Assembly (NCBI GenBank): GCA_964546285.1
Contig: CAZJJK010000009.1
Location: 1-47,122 of the forward strand
Length of the DNA stretch: 47,122 nt
Direction: 5' to 3'
Origin: CAZJJK01 sp964546285
Lineage (GTDB): Bacteria; Spirochaetota; Spirochaetia; Treponematales; Breznakiellaceae
Positions 32,681-41,961 of this stretch are shown here, in pieces (position 1 is the first letter of the stretch; each line of letters starts with the position of its first letter). Under the pieces are notes generated by a model. It worked only from the letters and a program-made list of their open reading frames with translations. It was not told the origin of the DNA and did not search any database. The translations under genes were made by a program, and so were the position numbers.

Positions 32681-33979
32681 CTACGCGTTCCGCGGCCAGA
32701 ATTTCTCAATCAAATCACTGCGAAGACCAGTTTCGTCTCTCTTAAAACACGTTGCCAGCAAGTCCCAGCCTAAGTCAAGCGCCTGTTCCAGCGGAATATT
32801 AACCGAAAGATCCATCATCTCCTTTTCAAATAAGACCCCGTATTTAAGGAGCTTTGTGTCCCAATCGGTCATCATGAAACCCATGGATTTCTTTTCTAAA
32901 GTATCCTTGTACGCGGCGTATAGCTTAATCATACCGTCCATAAGCGAGCGATGGTCGGCTCTGGTTTTACCATTGACCTGTTGCTTCAGCCGCGATAAGG
33001 ACCCGAAGGGCTCAATACGACCATTTTTAAGGTAATACTGACCTTCAGTTATATAACCCGTATTATCCGGGACTGGATGAGTAACATCATCGCCCGGCAT
33101 AGTGGTAACGCCAAGAATAGTAATTGAACCGGCGGTGTCAAAATCAACCGCCTTTTCATAACGAGAGGCAAGCTGGCTATAAAGATCGCCGGGATAGCCG
33201 CGATTGGAGGGAACCTGTTCCTGGGTAATGGCTATTTCTTTAAGCGCGTCAGAAAAGTTGGTCATATCTGACAGTAATACTAGAACATCCTTCCCCTGAA
33301 GAGCGAACTGTTCAGCAACCGCCAAAGCTACATCGGGAACCATTAGGCACTCGACAATTGGATCGGCGGCGGTGTGAATAAACATAACGGTACGCGGCAA
33401 AGCGCCGCCGGAATCTAGCGTATCTCGGAAATAGAGGTAGTCATCGTATTTTAAGCCCATACCACCCAAGACAATAACATCGACTTCAGCTTGCATGGCT
33501 ATTCTAGCGAGCAGCTCGTTATACGGTTCTCCAGAAACCGAGAAAATTGGTAGTTTTTGGGAAACAACCAAGGTATTGAATAAGTCGATCATTGGAATAC
33601 CGGTACGAATCATCCGTCGTGGGATAATACGTTTTGATGGATTAACCGAAGGACCGCCGATTGGTATAAGATTTTCCGTTAACTCGGGACCACGGTCGCG
33701 GGGCGCTCCCGAACCGTTAAAGACCCGGCCTAAAAGATTTTCCGAAAAAGAAACCCGCATGGGATGCTCTAAAAAACTGATTTCATCGCCCGTGGAGACG
33801 CCACGGCCGCCGGCGAAAACCTGCAGATACACCATATCGTTCTGTAGGCGTATAACCTCCGCCAGGGAAGCTCCATATACGGTCTGGATTCTCGCCAAGT
33901 CGCCGTAACGGACACCTTCCGCCCTAACGGAAATAACATTGCCGGTGATGGATTCTATTTTACTGTATATCTTTTTCAT
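32681..33979 (-). CDS. atpB: V-type ATPase subunit B (non-catalytic head subunit)
   Basis: The protein has 432 residues from the ATG at 33977-33979 (MKKIYSKIESITGNVISVRAEG), with AGGTGAGAAG upstream; the frame extends 35 codons further, into atpA, but that part is not family-like. It shows EHPMRVSFSENLLGRVFNGSG, PRRMIRTGIPMIDLFNTLVVSQKLPIFSVSG, and LLSDMTNFSDALKEI with EQVPSNRGYPGDLYSQLASRYE. It lacks a full Walker A, as expected for B. The start lies four bases after the atpA stop. Confidence 0.95.
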   Translation of the reverse strand: MKKIYSKIESITGNVISVRAEGVRYGDLARIQTVYGASLAEVIRLQNDMVYLQVFAGGRGVSTGDEISFLEHPMRVSFSENLLGRVFNGSGAPRDRGPELTENLIPIGGPSVNPSKRIIPRRMIRTGIPMIDLFNTLVVSQKLPIFSVSGEPYNELLARIAMQAEVDVIVLGGMGLKYDDYLYFRDTLDSGGALPRTVMFIHTAADPIVECLMVPDVALAVAEQFALQGKDVLVLLSDMTNFSDALKEIAITQEQVPSNRGYPGDLYSQLASRYEKAVDFDTAGSITILGVTTMPGDDVTHPVPDNTGYITEGQYYLKNGRIEPFGSLSRLKQQVNGKTRADHRSLMDGMIKLYAAYKDTLEKKSMGFMMTDWDTKLLKYGVLFEKEMMDLSVNIPLEQALDLGWDLLATCFKRDETGLRSDLIEKFWPRNA

Positions 33980-33983
33980 CTTC

Positions 33984-35732
33984 TCACCTGACCTCGGCGG
34001 AGCCGGTTTTTGCTTTTTCGGCGAAAGCGGAACGGAAAGCGGTTTCAGCCGCCATAAATTCCTCTGTCTTCCAGGGTGTTCCATTGAAGTCTAAAAACCT
34101 CTGCCTAAGACCATTAAAATACGATCTGGCTTCATCCTTATCCTTAAAAGAAAAAAGAGATCTTAAGACTTCAAGCATCATATTAAAAACATAAAGCTGG
34201 CGCTCAGGTAGTACGGCGGCGTCTATAGGATCAAAGGAATTTTGCTGAAAATAAACGGCGTCTAAAAAAGCGCCTTTGAGGTATATAACATAATCCTCAA
34301 GACTCGTTCCTTCCTCTCCGACAACCTTCATCATTTGCTCTACTTCATAGCCACGGGCTAGATAGCGGTGAGCTTCCTTTACTTTCACCTCTTCAATAAT
34401 GCCCTGATATTTCGACCAAGAATCCAAGGGGTGAATAGCCGGATACTTGCGCGCATCCGACCGTTCTCGCGATAAGCCGTGGAAGGCGCCAACAACCTTA
34501 AGAGTGGCTTGCGTTACCGGCTCCTCAAAATTACCGCCGGCCGGACTTACCGTTCCACCTATGGTAACCGATCCGATTCCGCCGTCTCTTAATGAAACCA
34601 GTCCCGCTCTTTCATAAAAAGCGGCTATAACCGATTCCAAGTAGGCTGGAAAAGCTTCCTCACCAGGAATTTCCTCCAGGCGGCCTGACATTTCGCGCAT
34701 AGCCTGAGCCCAACGACTGGTAGAATCGGCTAAAAGCAGGACATGAAGACCCATTTGGCGGTAATACTCGGCTAAAGTAACAGCGGTATAGACTGAAGCT
34801 TCACGGGCGGCTACCGGCATGGAAGAGGTATTGCAGATAATAATGGTTCGCTCCATTAACGCGCGACCGGTTTTAGGATCCAATAAATCGGGAAACTCTT
34901 TAAGCGTCTCCACTACTTCACCAGCTCGCTCCCCGCAAGCGGCGATAATTACGATATCAACATCGGCATGGCGGCTCGTTACTTGCTGCAAAACGGTTTT
35001 CCCAGCGCCGAAGGGGCCCGGGATACAATAGGTGCCGCCGCGAGCTACCGGGAAAAAGGTATCAATCAGCCGGATCTGGGTAACCATTGGGGAGCTGGGC
35101 TTTAAGCGCTCCACATAACAGTCGACGGCTCGCTTAACTGGCCAGCGAAAGGATAGAGTGACTTTTATACGCTTTCCTTTATCACCCTCTAGCTCGGCGA
35201 TAGTATCGCGAATACGATATTTGCCCGGCTTTTGGATCGATATAATCGTATAAGAGCCATATGCCGTAAAAGGGACCATTATTCTGTGGTTGAAAGCGCC
35301 TTCTGGCACGGTCCCCAACGTATCGCCCCTAATGACACGATCACCAGGCTTAAGCGTAGGCGTAAAATCCCATTCACGGTCAAGCGATAAGGGCTCCAGA
35401 TAAACGCCGCGTTCCAAAAAATAACCGGTTTCCTCGGCTAACTTTGGTAGGGGGTTCTGTAAACCATCAAAAACCTGTCCAAGTAGGCCAGGCCCCAATT
35501 CCACGCTTAACATATCACCGGAAAATTCTACCGAATCACCAACGGCTATACCACGAGTCTGCTCAAATACTTGAAGCTGGCACAGATCACCCTTAACTCG
35601 AATGACCTCGCTTTTAAGCTTTTTACCCGCTACAAGGACATAGCCCATTTCATTCATGGAGATTATGCCGTTAAAGCGAACGCTCACCATGTTGCCGTTA
35701 ACGGCGACGACCGTTCCCGTTGTTCCGATCAT
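33984..35732 (-). CDS. atpA: V-type ATPase subunit A (catalytic)
   Basis: The protein has 582 residues, the usual length. The Walker A motif GPFGAGKT is at 239-246 and the following catalytic ACGERAGEVVETLKEFPD segment carries the Glu/Arg pair. The non-homologous region specific to V-type A subunits is present at about 110-200 (RGDTLGTVPEGAFNHRIMVPF). ATP turnover drives the central shaft. The gene overlaps the DUF2764 gene by four bases. Confidence 0.96.
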   Translation of the reverse strand: MIGTTGTVVAVNGNMVSVRFNGIISMNEMGYVLVAGKKLKSEVIRVKGDLCQLQVFEQTRGIAVGDSVEFSGDMLSVELGPGLLGQVFDGLQNPLPKLAEETGYFLERGVYLEPLSLDREWDFTPTLKPGDRVIRGDTLGTVPEGAFNHRIMVPFTAYGSYTIISIQKPGKYRIRDTIAELEGDKGKRIKVTLSFRWPVKRAVDCYVERLKPSSPMVTQIRLIDTFFPVARGGTYCIPGPFGAGKTVLQQVTSRHADVDIVIIAACGERAGEVVETLKEFPDLLDPKTGRALMERTIIICNTSSMPVAAREASVYTAVTLAEYYRQMGLHVLLLADSTSRWAQAMREMSGRLEEIPGEEAFPAYLESVIAAFYERAGLVSLRDGGIGSVTIGGTVSPAGGNFEEPVTQATLKVVGAFHGLSRERSDARKYPAIHPLDSWSKYQGIIEEVKVKEAHRYLARGYEVEQMMKVVGEEGTSLEDYVIYLKGAFLDAVYFQQNSFDPIDAAVLPERQLYVFNMMLEVLRSLFSFKDKDEARSYFNGLRQRFLDFNGTPWKTEEFMAAETAFRSAFAEKAKTGSAEVR

Positions 35733-36310
35733 TCCGCTTCTCCCGATGCGTTTATCGCTGACGCGTTAATAATAGACGTATATAATTCAAAAAAAGCGCC
35801 TTCGCCGTTCTCAGCGGTAAATAGCGACTGCCGAGTTGATAAGCGCAGTTTTAAGAAATAAGCGTATATAACGTCCCTTGAAAAATACGCCTGCTCTAAA
35901 AAACGATCCAGCGCTGCCCAACGCGCCCGATCAAGCAGGGTTTCCGTTTCCAAAGCCGAAGCCGCGGCCAAGGCCGTTTTCGCTATTTCCGCCGTTTCGC
36001 CGTCATAAGCTTTTTCCGAAGCATCAGCCAAGGCTTCGCTCACGATTGGTGCCTCACGCTTAAGTTGGGCGGCTCGTAGGCGCGCGAGTTTGGTCCTAAG
36101 AGACAAGTCCCATAATCGATATGCTCTTATAAGGGCGGAATTGCTGTCCCTATCCACATTTGGACAGGAAACGAGTTCAGAGAGTATATGAAAATCCGTA
36201 CGATTCATCAAAGCTCGGCATAATTCCATGAAACGTTCTACCGAAAGAGTCGGCGCTTCTCCCCAAACAAGCATGGGTAGCTGAGAAACAAGATAGTAAT
36301 ACGCGCTCAC
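35729..36310 (-). CDS. DUF2764 family V-ATPase-associated protein, possible C-subunit stand-in
   Basis: The protein has 193 residues from a GTG start, with GGAGGG nine bases upstream. It is helical, starting SAYYYLVSQLPMLVWGEAPTLSVERF, the typical N-terminus of DUF2764 proteins found between E and A genes in spirochaete, Chlamydia and Bacteroidetes V-ATPase operons. No gene for subunit C (the cap joining D to the K ring) is present, and this is the only candidate in the operon for that role; that is inference. The gene overlaps atpA. Confidence 0.85.
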   Translation of the reverse strand: MSAYYYLVSQLPMLVWGEAPTLSVERFMELCRALMNRTDFHILSELVSCPNVDRDSNSALIRAYRLWDLSLRTKLARLRAAQLKREAPIVSEALADASEKAYDGETAEIAKTALAAASALETETLLDRARWAALDRFLEQAYFSRDVIYAYFLKLRLSTRQSLFTAENGEGAFFELYTSIINASAINASGEAE

Positions 36311-36313
36311 CGT

Positions 36314-36922
36314 TTAGAGCCCTCCAGCGGCGCTTTTAAACAAGTCCGCCAGACGGGGATTTACATAAGCGGATAGTAGCTCAGCCACCGCGGCGGCCGA
36401 AAAATCATAATAGACAGCGCCCTTTTCAACTACAATTTTAAAGCCGGCGCCCATGGCCTCTCCGCTCGTCAGCTCAAGCCCGGAACGTAATTCATCGCTA
36501 AGGGCGTTTAGCAGATATTTCTCTAGACGCTTGAGCGATTCCGAGGATAAAAGCACGCGAGTAAGGTCGCCGCCTTTCCAATTGTTAAGCAGTTCAGGCA
36601 ATATAGCCTTTAAAAGCTCATCGTCAAAGGCTTTTTCCGTTTCCCTCGCCGTAATCGCGGCGAGCAAACGATCCACCTCCGCCTTGAACGTTAACATCGC
36701 GTTACGAGCCGCTTGAATAAGAGCGGTTTCTCCGGCTTGACGAAAGCGTTCAAGCTCCGCCTTAGCTTCAGCGAGGAGCGCATCGGCCTGTTTCTTCCCC
36801 TCCGCCACAATGGCGGCCGCTTCAGCTTCCGCCGCCTCACGCAAACGCGTCGCTTCAGTCTCGGCGTTTTCTATACCATCTTTTTTTATTTTATCAATCA
36901 ATTCTTGCAACTGTATATCCAT
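36314..36922 (-). CDS. atpE: V-type ATPase subunit E (peripheral stalk)
   Basis: The protein has 202 residues. The first 100 form a long Ala/Glu-rich helix (IKKDGIENAETEATRLREAAEAEAAAI) and the rest a small globular domain (KAILPELLNNWKGGDLTRVLLSS), as in E subunits of archaeal/bacterial V-type enzymes. With subunit G/H it would form the stator; no G/H gene is seen. GAGGGG precedes the ATG. Confidence 0.9.
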   Translation of the reverse strand: MDIQLQELIDKIKKDGIENAETEATRLREAAEAEAAAIVAEGKKQADALLAEAKAELERFRQAGETALIQAARNAMLTFKAEVDRLLAAITARETEKAFDDELLKAILPELLNNWKGGDLTRVLLSSESLKRLEKYLLNALSDELRSGLELTSGEAMGAGFKIVVEKGAVYYDFSAAAVAELLSAYVNPRLADLFKSAAGGL

Positions 36923-36959
36923 AAGCCCCTCATTCCATTTGATCAGCCTAGCGCTCTAA

Positions 36960-37331
36960 TCAAAGCCCTAGAGATGCCGCGTCATTCGTGTATCGCAATA
37001 CCTTTAGTAGCTTCCGCTTCGCGATGCTATAAACAGCTTCCGGTTCCTCATAGTCAGCCACCGTTTTTTTTATTTGCTCATCCACCACCGCCGCTAAGCT
37101 GTCGGCATCGGGAAAAGAATCGCTTTCCATCGTATTAAGCGCCATAATCACGCTTTGCAAGCCTTGCTTCTCTCGTTGTAACAGCGCTTTATTTTCCAAA
37201 TAAACAAACGGACTTAGCTCCCCCGTTTGTTGGCGCCGTTCGGCTAATAGCGTTAAATCTTCAATATCCTCAAGGCAGTCTTCTAATTCCGCCTTCAATA
37301 TTTTTAGGAAGAGACGCTTGCGTTGGGGCAT
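36960..37331 (-). CDS. Small helical protein, first gene of the V-ATPase unit
   Basis: The protein has 123 residues and is almost wholly helical with many charged residues (LKAELEDCLEDIEDLTLLAERRQQTGELSPFVYLENKALLQREKQGLQSVIM). There is no signal peptide. GGAGG precedes the ATG, and the gene is 37 bases before atpE, so it is in the same unit. Position and coiled-coil nature fit a missing stalk subunit (G/H type) or an assembly factor, but I do not recognise the family and this is speculation from context. Confidence 0.7.
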   Translation of the reverse strand: MPQRKRLFLKILKAELEDCLEDIEDLTLLAERRQQTGELSPFVYLENKALLQREKQGLQSVIMALNTMESDSFPDADSLAAVVDEQIKKTVADYEEPEAVYSIAKRKLLKVLRYTNDAASLGL

Positions 37332-37370
37332 ACCGCCATTCCTCCCTAGCTAACATCACTGTTTCGCCCC

Positions 37371-37399
37371 ACGATATCGAACTTGTCTAAACTAGGCAA
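37371..37399 (-). promoter_or_regulatory. Candidate promoter for the V-ATPase operon
   Basis: On the minus strand TTGCCT (37394-37399) is followed after 17 bases by TATCGT (37371-37376). Both boxes match four of six. It sits 40 bases before the first gene of the operon, after the galM stop. Confidence 0.35.
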
Positions 37400-37421
37400 G
37401 ACCTGAAAACTGACTATATCC

Positions 37422-38453
37422 TTACCAAGAAAATTGGAATTCGGTTTGTTCATGGTAATCCCGATCAGGACCAAAAATACAAGAAGGGAAACCCGCCTGG
37501 TTAGGACTATCCGGAAAATGCTGAGTTTCCAAACAAAAGCCCTCATGTTTCCCATATACCGACCCGCGCTTCCCGGGAATGTTGGAAAGGAAATTCCCTG
37601 AATAGAACTGAACGCCAGGCTGTGTGGTCCGCACTGATAGGCGCCGACCGCTGACTTTCTCATACACTTCCGCGCAGGGCCGAAGCGTGCCGGGTTTACC
37701 CTTAAGCACAAAACAGTGGTCGTAACCGACGCCGGTTTTGGCTATATCAGCGCCCACGCGCTTTGCTTGGCGAAAATCGAAGGGCCCATCCGCGATTGAG
37801 GCTATTTCCCCGCTTGGAATAAGACTTTCATTTACAGGGAGATACGCGTCCGCGTATAAAAGAAGTTCATGATCCAATATATCGCCGTTTCCCTCACCCT
37901 TTAGGTTAAAGTAAGCATGATTGGTTAAGTTGACTGGACAGGGACGGTCTACCTTAGCCCTATATTCGGCGATCAGCCGATTATCATCACTAAGGCCATA
38001 CACAACAACGGTTTCCATACTACCGGGGAAACCCTCGTCGCCATCGGGACTAGTTAGGCTTAGGGAAACAAAAACGCCGCCCTTATCGCTATACGCTTCC
38101 GCCCGCCAATTAGCCTTATCAAAACCTTTATTGCCGCCATGAAGCGTATTACGACCGTCATTAGCGGGTAATTGATATTGAGAACCCGCCAATGAAAAGC
38201 TGGCTCCGGCGATTCTATTAGCGTAACGGCCTACGGTAACACCAAAAAAGGGGTGGCTTGTCGTATAAGGGGTTAAAGTGGAAAAACCCAAGAGAACATC
38301 ATCATTCTTTCCTGAGGCTTGAGGAAGCACTAAGGAAACAAGAGTGGCGCCATAGGTAGAAACGCATAACGTTAAATCGCCAGCTTTTAGTATATATAAG
38401 TCCGTATCCTGACCATCAGCTAAAACGCCAAATTTTTTTCGCGTTATCATCAT
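37422..38453 (-). CDS. galM: Aldose 1-epimerase (mutarotase)
   Basis: The protein has 343 residues. It interconverts alpha and beta anomers of galactose or glucose. Visible sites are NRIAG (80-83 region), H105 in LHGGNKG, H179 in NLTNHAYFNL and the catalytic Glu in GFCLETQHFPDSPNQ near the end. The ATG at 38451-38453, after GAGGAG, is the chosen start; the frame extends eleven codons further without a ribosome site. No other sugar genes are adjacent on the left, where the V-ATPase unit begins. It may be a single-gene unit. Confidence 0.93.
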   Translation of the reverse strand: MMITRKKFGVLADGQDTDLYILKAGDLTLCVSTYGATLVSLVLPQASGKNDDVLLGFSTLTPYTTSHPFFGVTVGRYANRIAGASFSLAGSQYQLPANDGRNTLHGGNKGFDKANWRAEAYSDKGGVFVSLSLTSPDGDEGFPGSMETVVVYGLSDDNRLIAEYRAKVDRPCPVNLTNHAYFNLKGEGNGDILDHELLLYADAYLPVNESLIPSGEIASIADGPFDFRQAKRVGADIAKTGVGYDHCFVLKGKPGTLRPCAEVYEKVSGRRLSVRTTQPGVQFYSGNFLSNIPGKRGSVYGKHEGFCLETQHFPDSPNQAGFPSCIFGPDRDYHEQTEFQFSW

Positions 38454-38588
38454 GTTTTGCTCCTCATAGCCGAGAATAACAGCCAAAGAATAATACGCTA
38501 CTTGATAGCGATTAGGGAATTAAGCTCAGTGTATACAGCGAAAGCGTCTCCGACAAGGGATTGCGTTAGAGAGAATCGTTTTTATGGC

Positions 38589-38620
38589 AAGGGCGGTATG
38601 GCCTTGATTGGCCGGCCCTT
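38589..38620 (+). promoter_or_regulatory. Inverted repeat in the leader of the J-domain gene
   Basis: Outer arms AAGGGC (38589-38594) and GCCCTT (38615-38620) and inner arms GGCC (38600-38603) and GGCC (38610-38613) pair around a 6-base loop. It ends 29 bases before the start codon and has no T run after it. Role unknown. Confidence 0.35.
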
Positions 38621-38649
38621 ACCAGTCTACTATCAAGCTGGAGGTCATA

Positions 38650-39129
38650 ATGGATCGTTTCTTTGACCGTTTGGGAGACGTCATTAAATCCTTCTTTGAC
38701 GATGAGGATCACAGCGTTTTTGGCGATAGCCGTTCCAAAGTACGGGACCCCGATTTGAACGCGGCCTTTGAAGAGCTTGACGACTTTCTAAACGAGGGTA
38801 AAACAAGAGGCCATGTTCGTGAAGGGGACGATCCAAGAGCGCGGACCAGCCATCAATCGGATTACGCTAATTCCAGCTATTGGCGGACACAGCAGGCTAA
38901 AGGACAAATACCGGATATTATCAAAAGAGATTTCGCTGAATTGGGTTTGCCCGTAGGCGCGTCCGCGGAGCTATGCAAGGCGGCTTATAAGAAATTATTA
39001 AAATTGCATCATCCAGATAGACACGCCGGCCATAGCGGCAATATGAAAAAGGCTACGGAAAAATCATCTAGAATCAACGCTTCCTATCAAAGGATAGAAG
39101 CATGGCGAACGACAGGGAAAATAGACTAA
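38650..39129 (+). CDS. J-domain (DnaJ-like) co-chaperone-type protein
   Basis: The protein has 159 residues from the ATG at 38650, which follows GGAGG; an in-frame upstream ATG at 38608 lacks one. The N-terminal half is acidic and unlike known domains (MDRFFDRLGDVIKSFFDD). The C-terminal part is a J-domain: LCKAAYKKLLKLHHPDRH with the essential HPD at 121-123, then ATEKSSRINASYQRIEAW. J-domains stimulate DnaK. Here the domain is at the C-terminus, unlike DnaJ itself, with no Gly/Phe or zinc part. The gene ends 24 bases before the scaffold gap. Confidence 0.8.
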   Translation: MDRFFDRLGDVIKSFFDDEDHSVFGDSRSKVRDPDLNAAFEELDDFLNEGKTRGHVREGDDPRARTSHQSDYANSSYWRTQQAKGQIPDIIKRDFAELGLPVGASAELCKAAYKKLLKLHHPDRHAGHSGNMKKATEKSSRINASYQRIEAWRTTGKID

Positions 39130-39153
39130 TAGTCGCGAAAAACAAGCCCGTAT

Positions 39154-39253
39154 NNNNNNNNNNNNNNNNNNNNNNNNNNNNNNNNNNNNNNNNNNNNNNN
39201 NNNNNNNNNNNNNNNNNNNNNNNNNNNNNNNNNNNNNNNNNNNNNNNNNNNNN
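39154..39253. other. Scaffold gap of 100 N
   Basis: Exactly 100 N, the conventional length for a gap of unknown size. The left flank ends AACAAGCCCGTAT, and its AAGCCCGTA matches the left arm of the terminator at 26801. The gap may therefore fall on a terminator hairpin that blocked assembly. The right flank (39254-39301) holds nothing I can assign. Confidence 0.95.
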
Positions 39254-39301
39254 ACCGCGCCACCAATGTTTCAGACCTTTTACGCGCCTTATCTCCTTTA
39301 A

Positions 39302-40666
39302 TTAATCAGTTTCAGACGCTTTAGCTTCACCGTATTCGGACAATTTTCGGTGCAAGGTTTTACGCCCGATATTCAATATTTCCGCCGTTTTGCTCTTATT
39401 GCCCTTGCTATATGATAGGGTTTCACGAATAGCCAGTTTTTCCACTTCAGCCAAGCTTACACCAACCGGGATGCGAATCCAACCGGTTTCGTCAGAACCG
39501 CGCACCGTCGGAGGCAGGTCATCCATCGTAACAAGAGAACCCTTAGCCATTACCACGGCGCTTTCAACACAGTTTCTCAGCTCCCGAATATTCCCCGGCC
39601 ATTCATACGCGTAGAGTTGAGCGCGCGACCTCGCGTCAAAGCCATCCAGCTTTTTCCCATTCTCCTCGGCGAATTCTTTTAGAAAACGAGCCGCTAATAA
39701 AGGAATATCATCTTTCCGTTCACGAAGCGGCGGGACATGTATATTAACAACATTAAGACGATAAAACAGATCCTCACGGAAGTTGCCCTTATCAATCTCA
39801 GCCTTAAGATCACGGTTGGTCGCGGCGATAATTCTAACATCCACTTCCAGACTATCCTCACCGCCCACTCGCTCAAAGCGTTTTTCCTGAAGGACGCGAA
39901 GTATTTTTATCTGCACATTTTGATCAATTTCGCCTATTTCGTCCAAAAAAAGCGTTCCCTCATGGGCTAATTCAAAACGGCCTCGCTTTCTAGCCACAGC
40001 GCCGGTAAACGCGCCCTTTTCATGACCGAATAGCTCGCTCTCCAACAAGGTCGCCGCGAGAGCGGCGCAATGAACTTTGATAAGAGGCTTAGCTTTACGA
40101 GGAGACAGTTCATGAAGAGCGTTTGCGACCAATTCCTTGCCAACGCCGGATTCCCCGGAAATCAACACCGAGGCTTTGGTTGGCGCGACCCGTTTTATGG
40201 TATCGATAACCCGGCGAAGCGGCGCGCTAGTGCCTATCATCGCGTCAAAATGCCGATTAGCGTCCGCTTCTTCCTCTAAGCGGCGATTTCGCAAAGCCAG
40301 TTCCCTGTTTTGCAAAGCGCGTTTAATTAAAAGCGATAAGTGATCCAGATTCACCGGTTTTGTTAGAAAATCATAAGCCCCAGTCCGCATAGCCGCCACG
40401 GCGGTTTCAACCGTTCCGTGTCCGGTTAGTACGATTACCGGCATACCCGGCGTTTCGGCGACAATACGCTTAAGAAGCTCTTCTCCCGAAAGTTCCGGCA
40501 TTCGTAAATCCGTAACGACAAGATCGATATCGCCCTTTTGAAAACGATGCCAAGCTTCCAATCCATCCGCGGCTAATACCGTACCATAGCCATCCAGGCC
40601 CAGCGCTGTCGCTAAACCTTCTCTGATATTTTTTTCATCGTCAACAATAAGAATTTTCGCGGTCAT
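39302..40666 (-). CDS. Sigma-54-dependent response regulator, NtrC family
   Basis: The protein has 454 residues. The receiver domain (1-120) has the phosphorylation site Asp53 (VVTDLRMP) and the Lys in LTKPVN. The AAA+ domain has Walker A GESGVGKE (171-178) and GAFTGA (218-223), which contacts sigma-54. A Fis-type helix-turn-helix ends the protein (KSKTAEILNIGRKTLHRKLSEY). It activates sigma-54 promoters in response to its kinase partner. The ATG overlaps the kinase stop by four bases. The targets are not identifiable here. Confidence 0.95.
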   Translation of the reverse strand: MTAKILIVDDEKNIREGLATALGLDGYGTVLAADGLEAWHRFQKGDIDLVVTDLRMPELSGEELLKRIVAETPGMPVIVLTGHGTVETAVAAMRTGAYDFLTKPVNLDHLSLLIKRALQNRELALRNRRLEEEADANRHFDAMIGTSAPLRRVIDTIKRVAPTKASVLISGESGVGKELVANALHELSPRKAKPLIKVHCAALAATLLESELFGHEKGAFTGAVARKRGRFELAHEGTLFLDEIGEIDQNVQIKILRVLQEKRFERVGGEDSLEVDVRIIAATNRDLKAEIDKGNFREDLFYRLNVVNIHVPPLRERKDDIPLLAARFLKEFAEENGKKLDGFDARSRAQLYAYEWPGNIRELRNCVESAVVMAKGSLVTMDDLPPTVRGSDETGWIRIPVGVSLAEVEKLAIRETLSYSKGNKSKTAEILNIGRKTLHRKLSEYGEAKASETD

Positions 40667-41961
40667 TCGGCTCCTCCATAAGCGATTAGCCGAGTCTCCT
40701 TCTGCGGTACTGGGAATACGATCGTGAACTCCGCGCCCTCGTTCGGCTTTGATTTTACGTTTATTTCAGCGCCATGTTCCTTAATTATCTTAAACACAAG
40801 AGTTAAACCTAAACCAGAACCCGTATCCTTAGTAGTAAAATAAGGCTCAAATATTTTAGGTAAATTCTCTTCTTGAATACCCATTCCGGTGTCTCTTAAC
40901 GATAACTTAACCTCATCACCAGAACATTCGGTTTTAATAAGCAGCCGCCCACCCTTTGGCATTGCGGCTAGCGCGTTTTTTACCAGGTTCAATAAAGCCT
41001 GCTTGATATACCGTTCATCATATAACAGAGAGGGCACATCATCGGCTAAAGCCAAAGCGCATTCTACCCCGCCTTCTTCCAGCTCATACCGCATAAAATC
41101 GGACAACTCGCGGATTAGTCCATTGATATCGCCCTCCCTAAGGACAATATCCATCGGCCTCACCGCGAATAAAAAATCCACCACAATCCGATTAAGCCGA
41201 TCTATCTCCTCATTGACGATACCAAGAAATTTTTCTATACGATCAAAGGGAAGAGACGCGTTCTCTCCCACAGTCCTTTCATCCTCTTCCAGCCTCGCGC
41301 TTTTTGCTTGATCCACGGCTTTGTTCTTTTTTTCCAAACCTACTGGAGGGTTTTTTAAGAAAATAGAATCACTGTCTAAACAGGCGGCTCGACTAGCTTC
41401 TAAAGCCTTTTGGATTAGCTGAATATGTATAGAAATAGAACCGAGCGGATTCTTAATCTCATGGGCGACACCAGCGGCTAAGGTGGTAAGGCTGGCAAGA
41501 TTTTCAGCCCGACGCAATCTAGCTTCCTTACCGCGCTTTTCGGTGATATCTTCCACTTGGATAAGAGAACCAGTAACTTTGCGATCTTTAACCAGGGGAA
41601 GAACCGAAAGGGCCAAAAGACGCTGGACGCTTTTGACTTCCACATCAAATTCTTTCTCTACTACCCTATCACCTCTTTCCAAACTATATCGAACAAAATC
41701 GGCTATACGTTCATCTGAAATTACAGACCAAAGCGGGCGCTCCCCTTGTTCATAGAGCGATATAGGAAGAAAACGCTCAGCCGACTTATTGAAAAGAATT
41801 AGGTTGTGGTCAGCGTCGCAAACTAAGAGGCCAGCCGCCAATGAATCTATAACTGATTCTAGGCGTTCATTTTCCGCGGCGATGGATAAAAGAAGAGCCG
41901 TGACCTGTTCAGCGGTCATCTTAGGTAATTTTTTTAAGGCCCTTTCAATAAAAGTTCTCAT
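40663..41961 (-). CDS. Cytosolic sensor histidine kinase, NtrB/AtoS type
   Basis: The protein has 432 residues with no membrane segments. A PAS-type sensor spans about 35-145, the dimerisation/phosphoacceptor domain has His167 (GVAHEIKNPLGSI), and the ATPase domain has NLVKNALAAM, DTGMGI and GSGLGLTL. Between the two helices of the phosphoacceptor domain is an extra charged stretch of about 45 residues (around LDSDSIFLKNPPVGLEKKNK). It is paired with the regulator downstream and overlaps holB upstream (ATGA). The signal is unknown; a soluble PAS domain suggests an internal cue. Confidence 0.93.
   Translation of the reverse strand: MRTFIERALKKLPKMTAEQVTALLLSIAAENERLESVIDSLAAGLLVCDADHNLILFNKSAERFLPISLYEQGERPLWSVISDERIADFVRYSLERGDRVVEKEFDVEVKSVQRLLALSVLPLVKDRKVTGSLIQVEDITEKRGKEARLRRAENLASLTTLAAGVAHEIKNPLGSISIHIQLIQKALEASRAACLDSDSIFLKNPPVGLEKKNKAVDQAKSARLEEDERTVGENASLPFDRIEKFLGIVNEEIDRLNRIVVDFLFAVRPMDIVLREGDINGLIRELSDFMRYELEEGGVECALALADDVPSLLYDERYIKQALLNLVKNALAAMPKGGRLLIKTECSGDEVKLSLRDTGMGIQEENLPKIFEPYFTTKDTGSGLGLTLVFKIIKEHGAEINVKSKPNEGAEFTIVFPVPQKETRLIAYGGAE

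Noticed and set aside
33495..33908. 137-codon plus-strand frame inside atpB
   Set aside because: Lies antisense to a highly conserved gene; arises from the codon bias of the real frame.
39254..39301. Minus-strand codons reading KHWWRG after a ribosome-like site, as in the start of alpha-glucosidases
   Set aside because: Only about 13 residues before the N run and no proper start codon at the right spacing.
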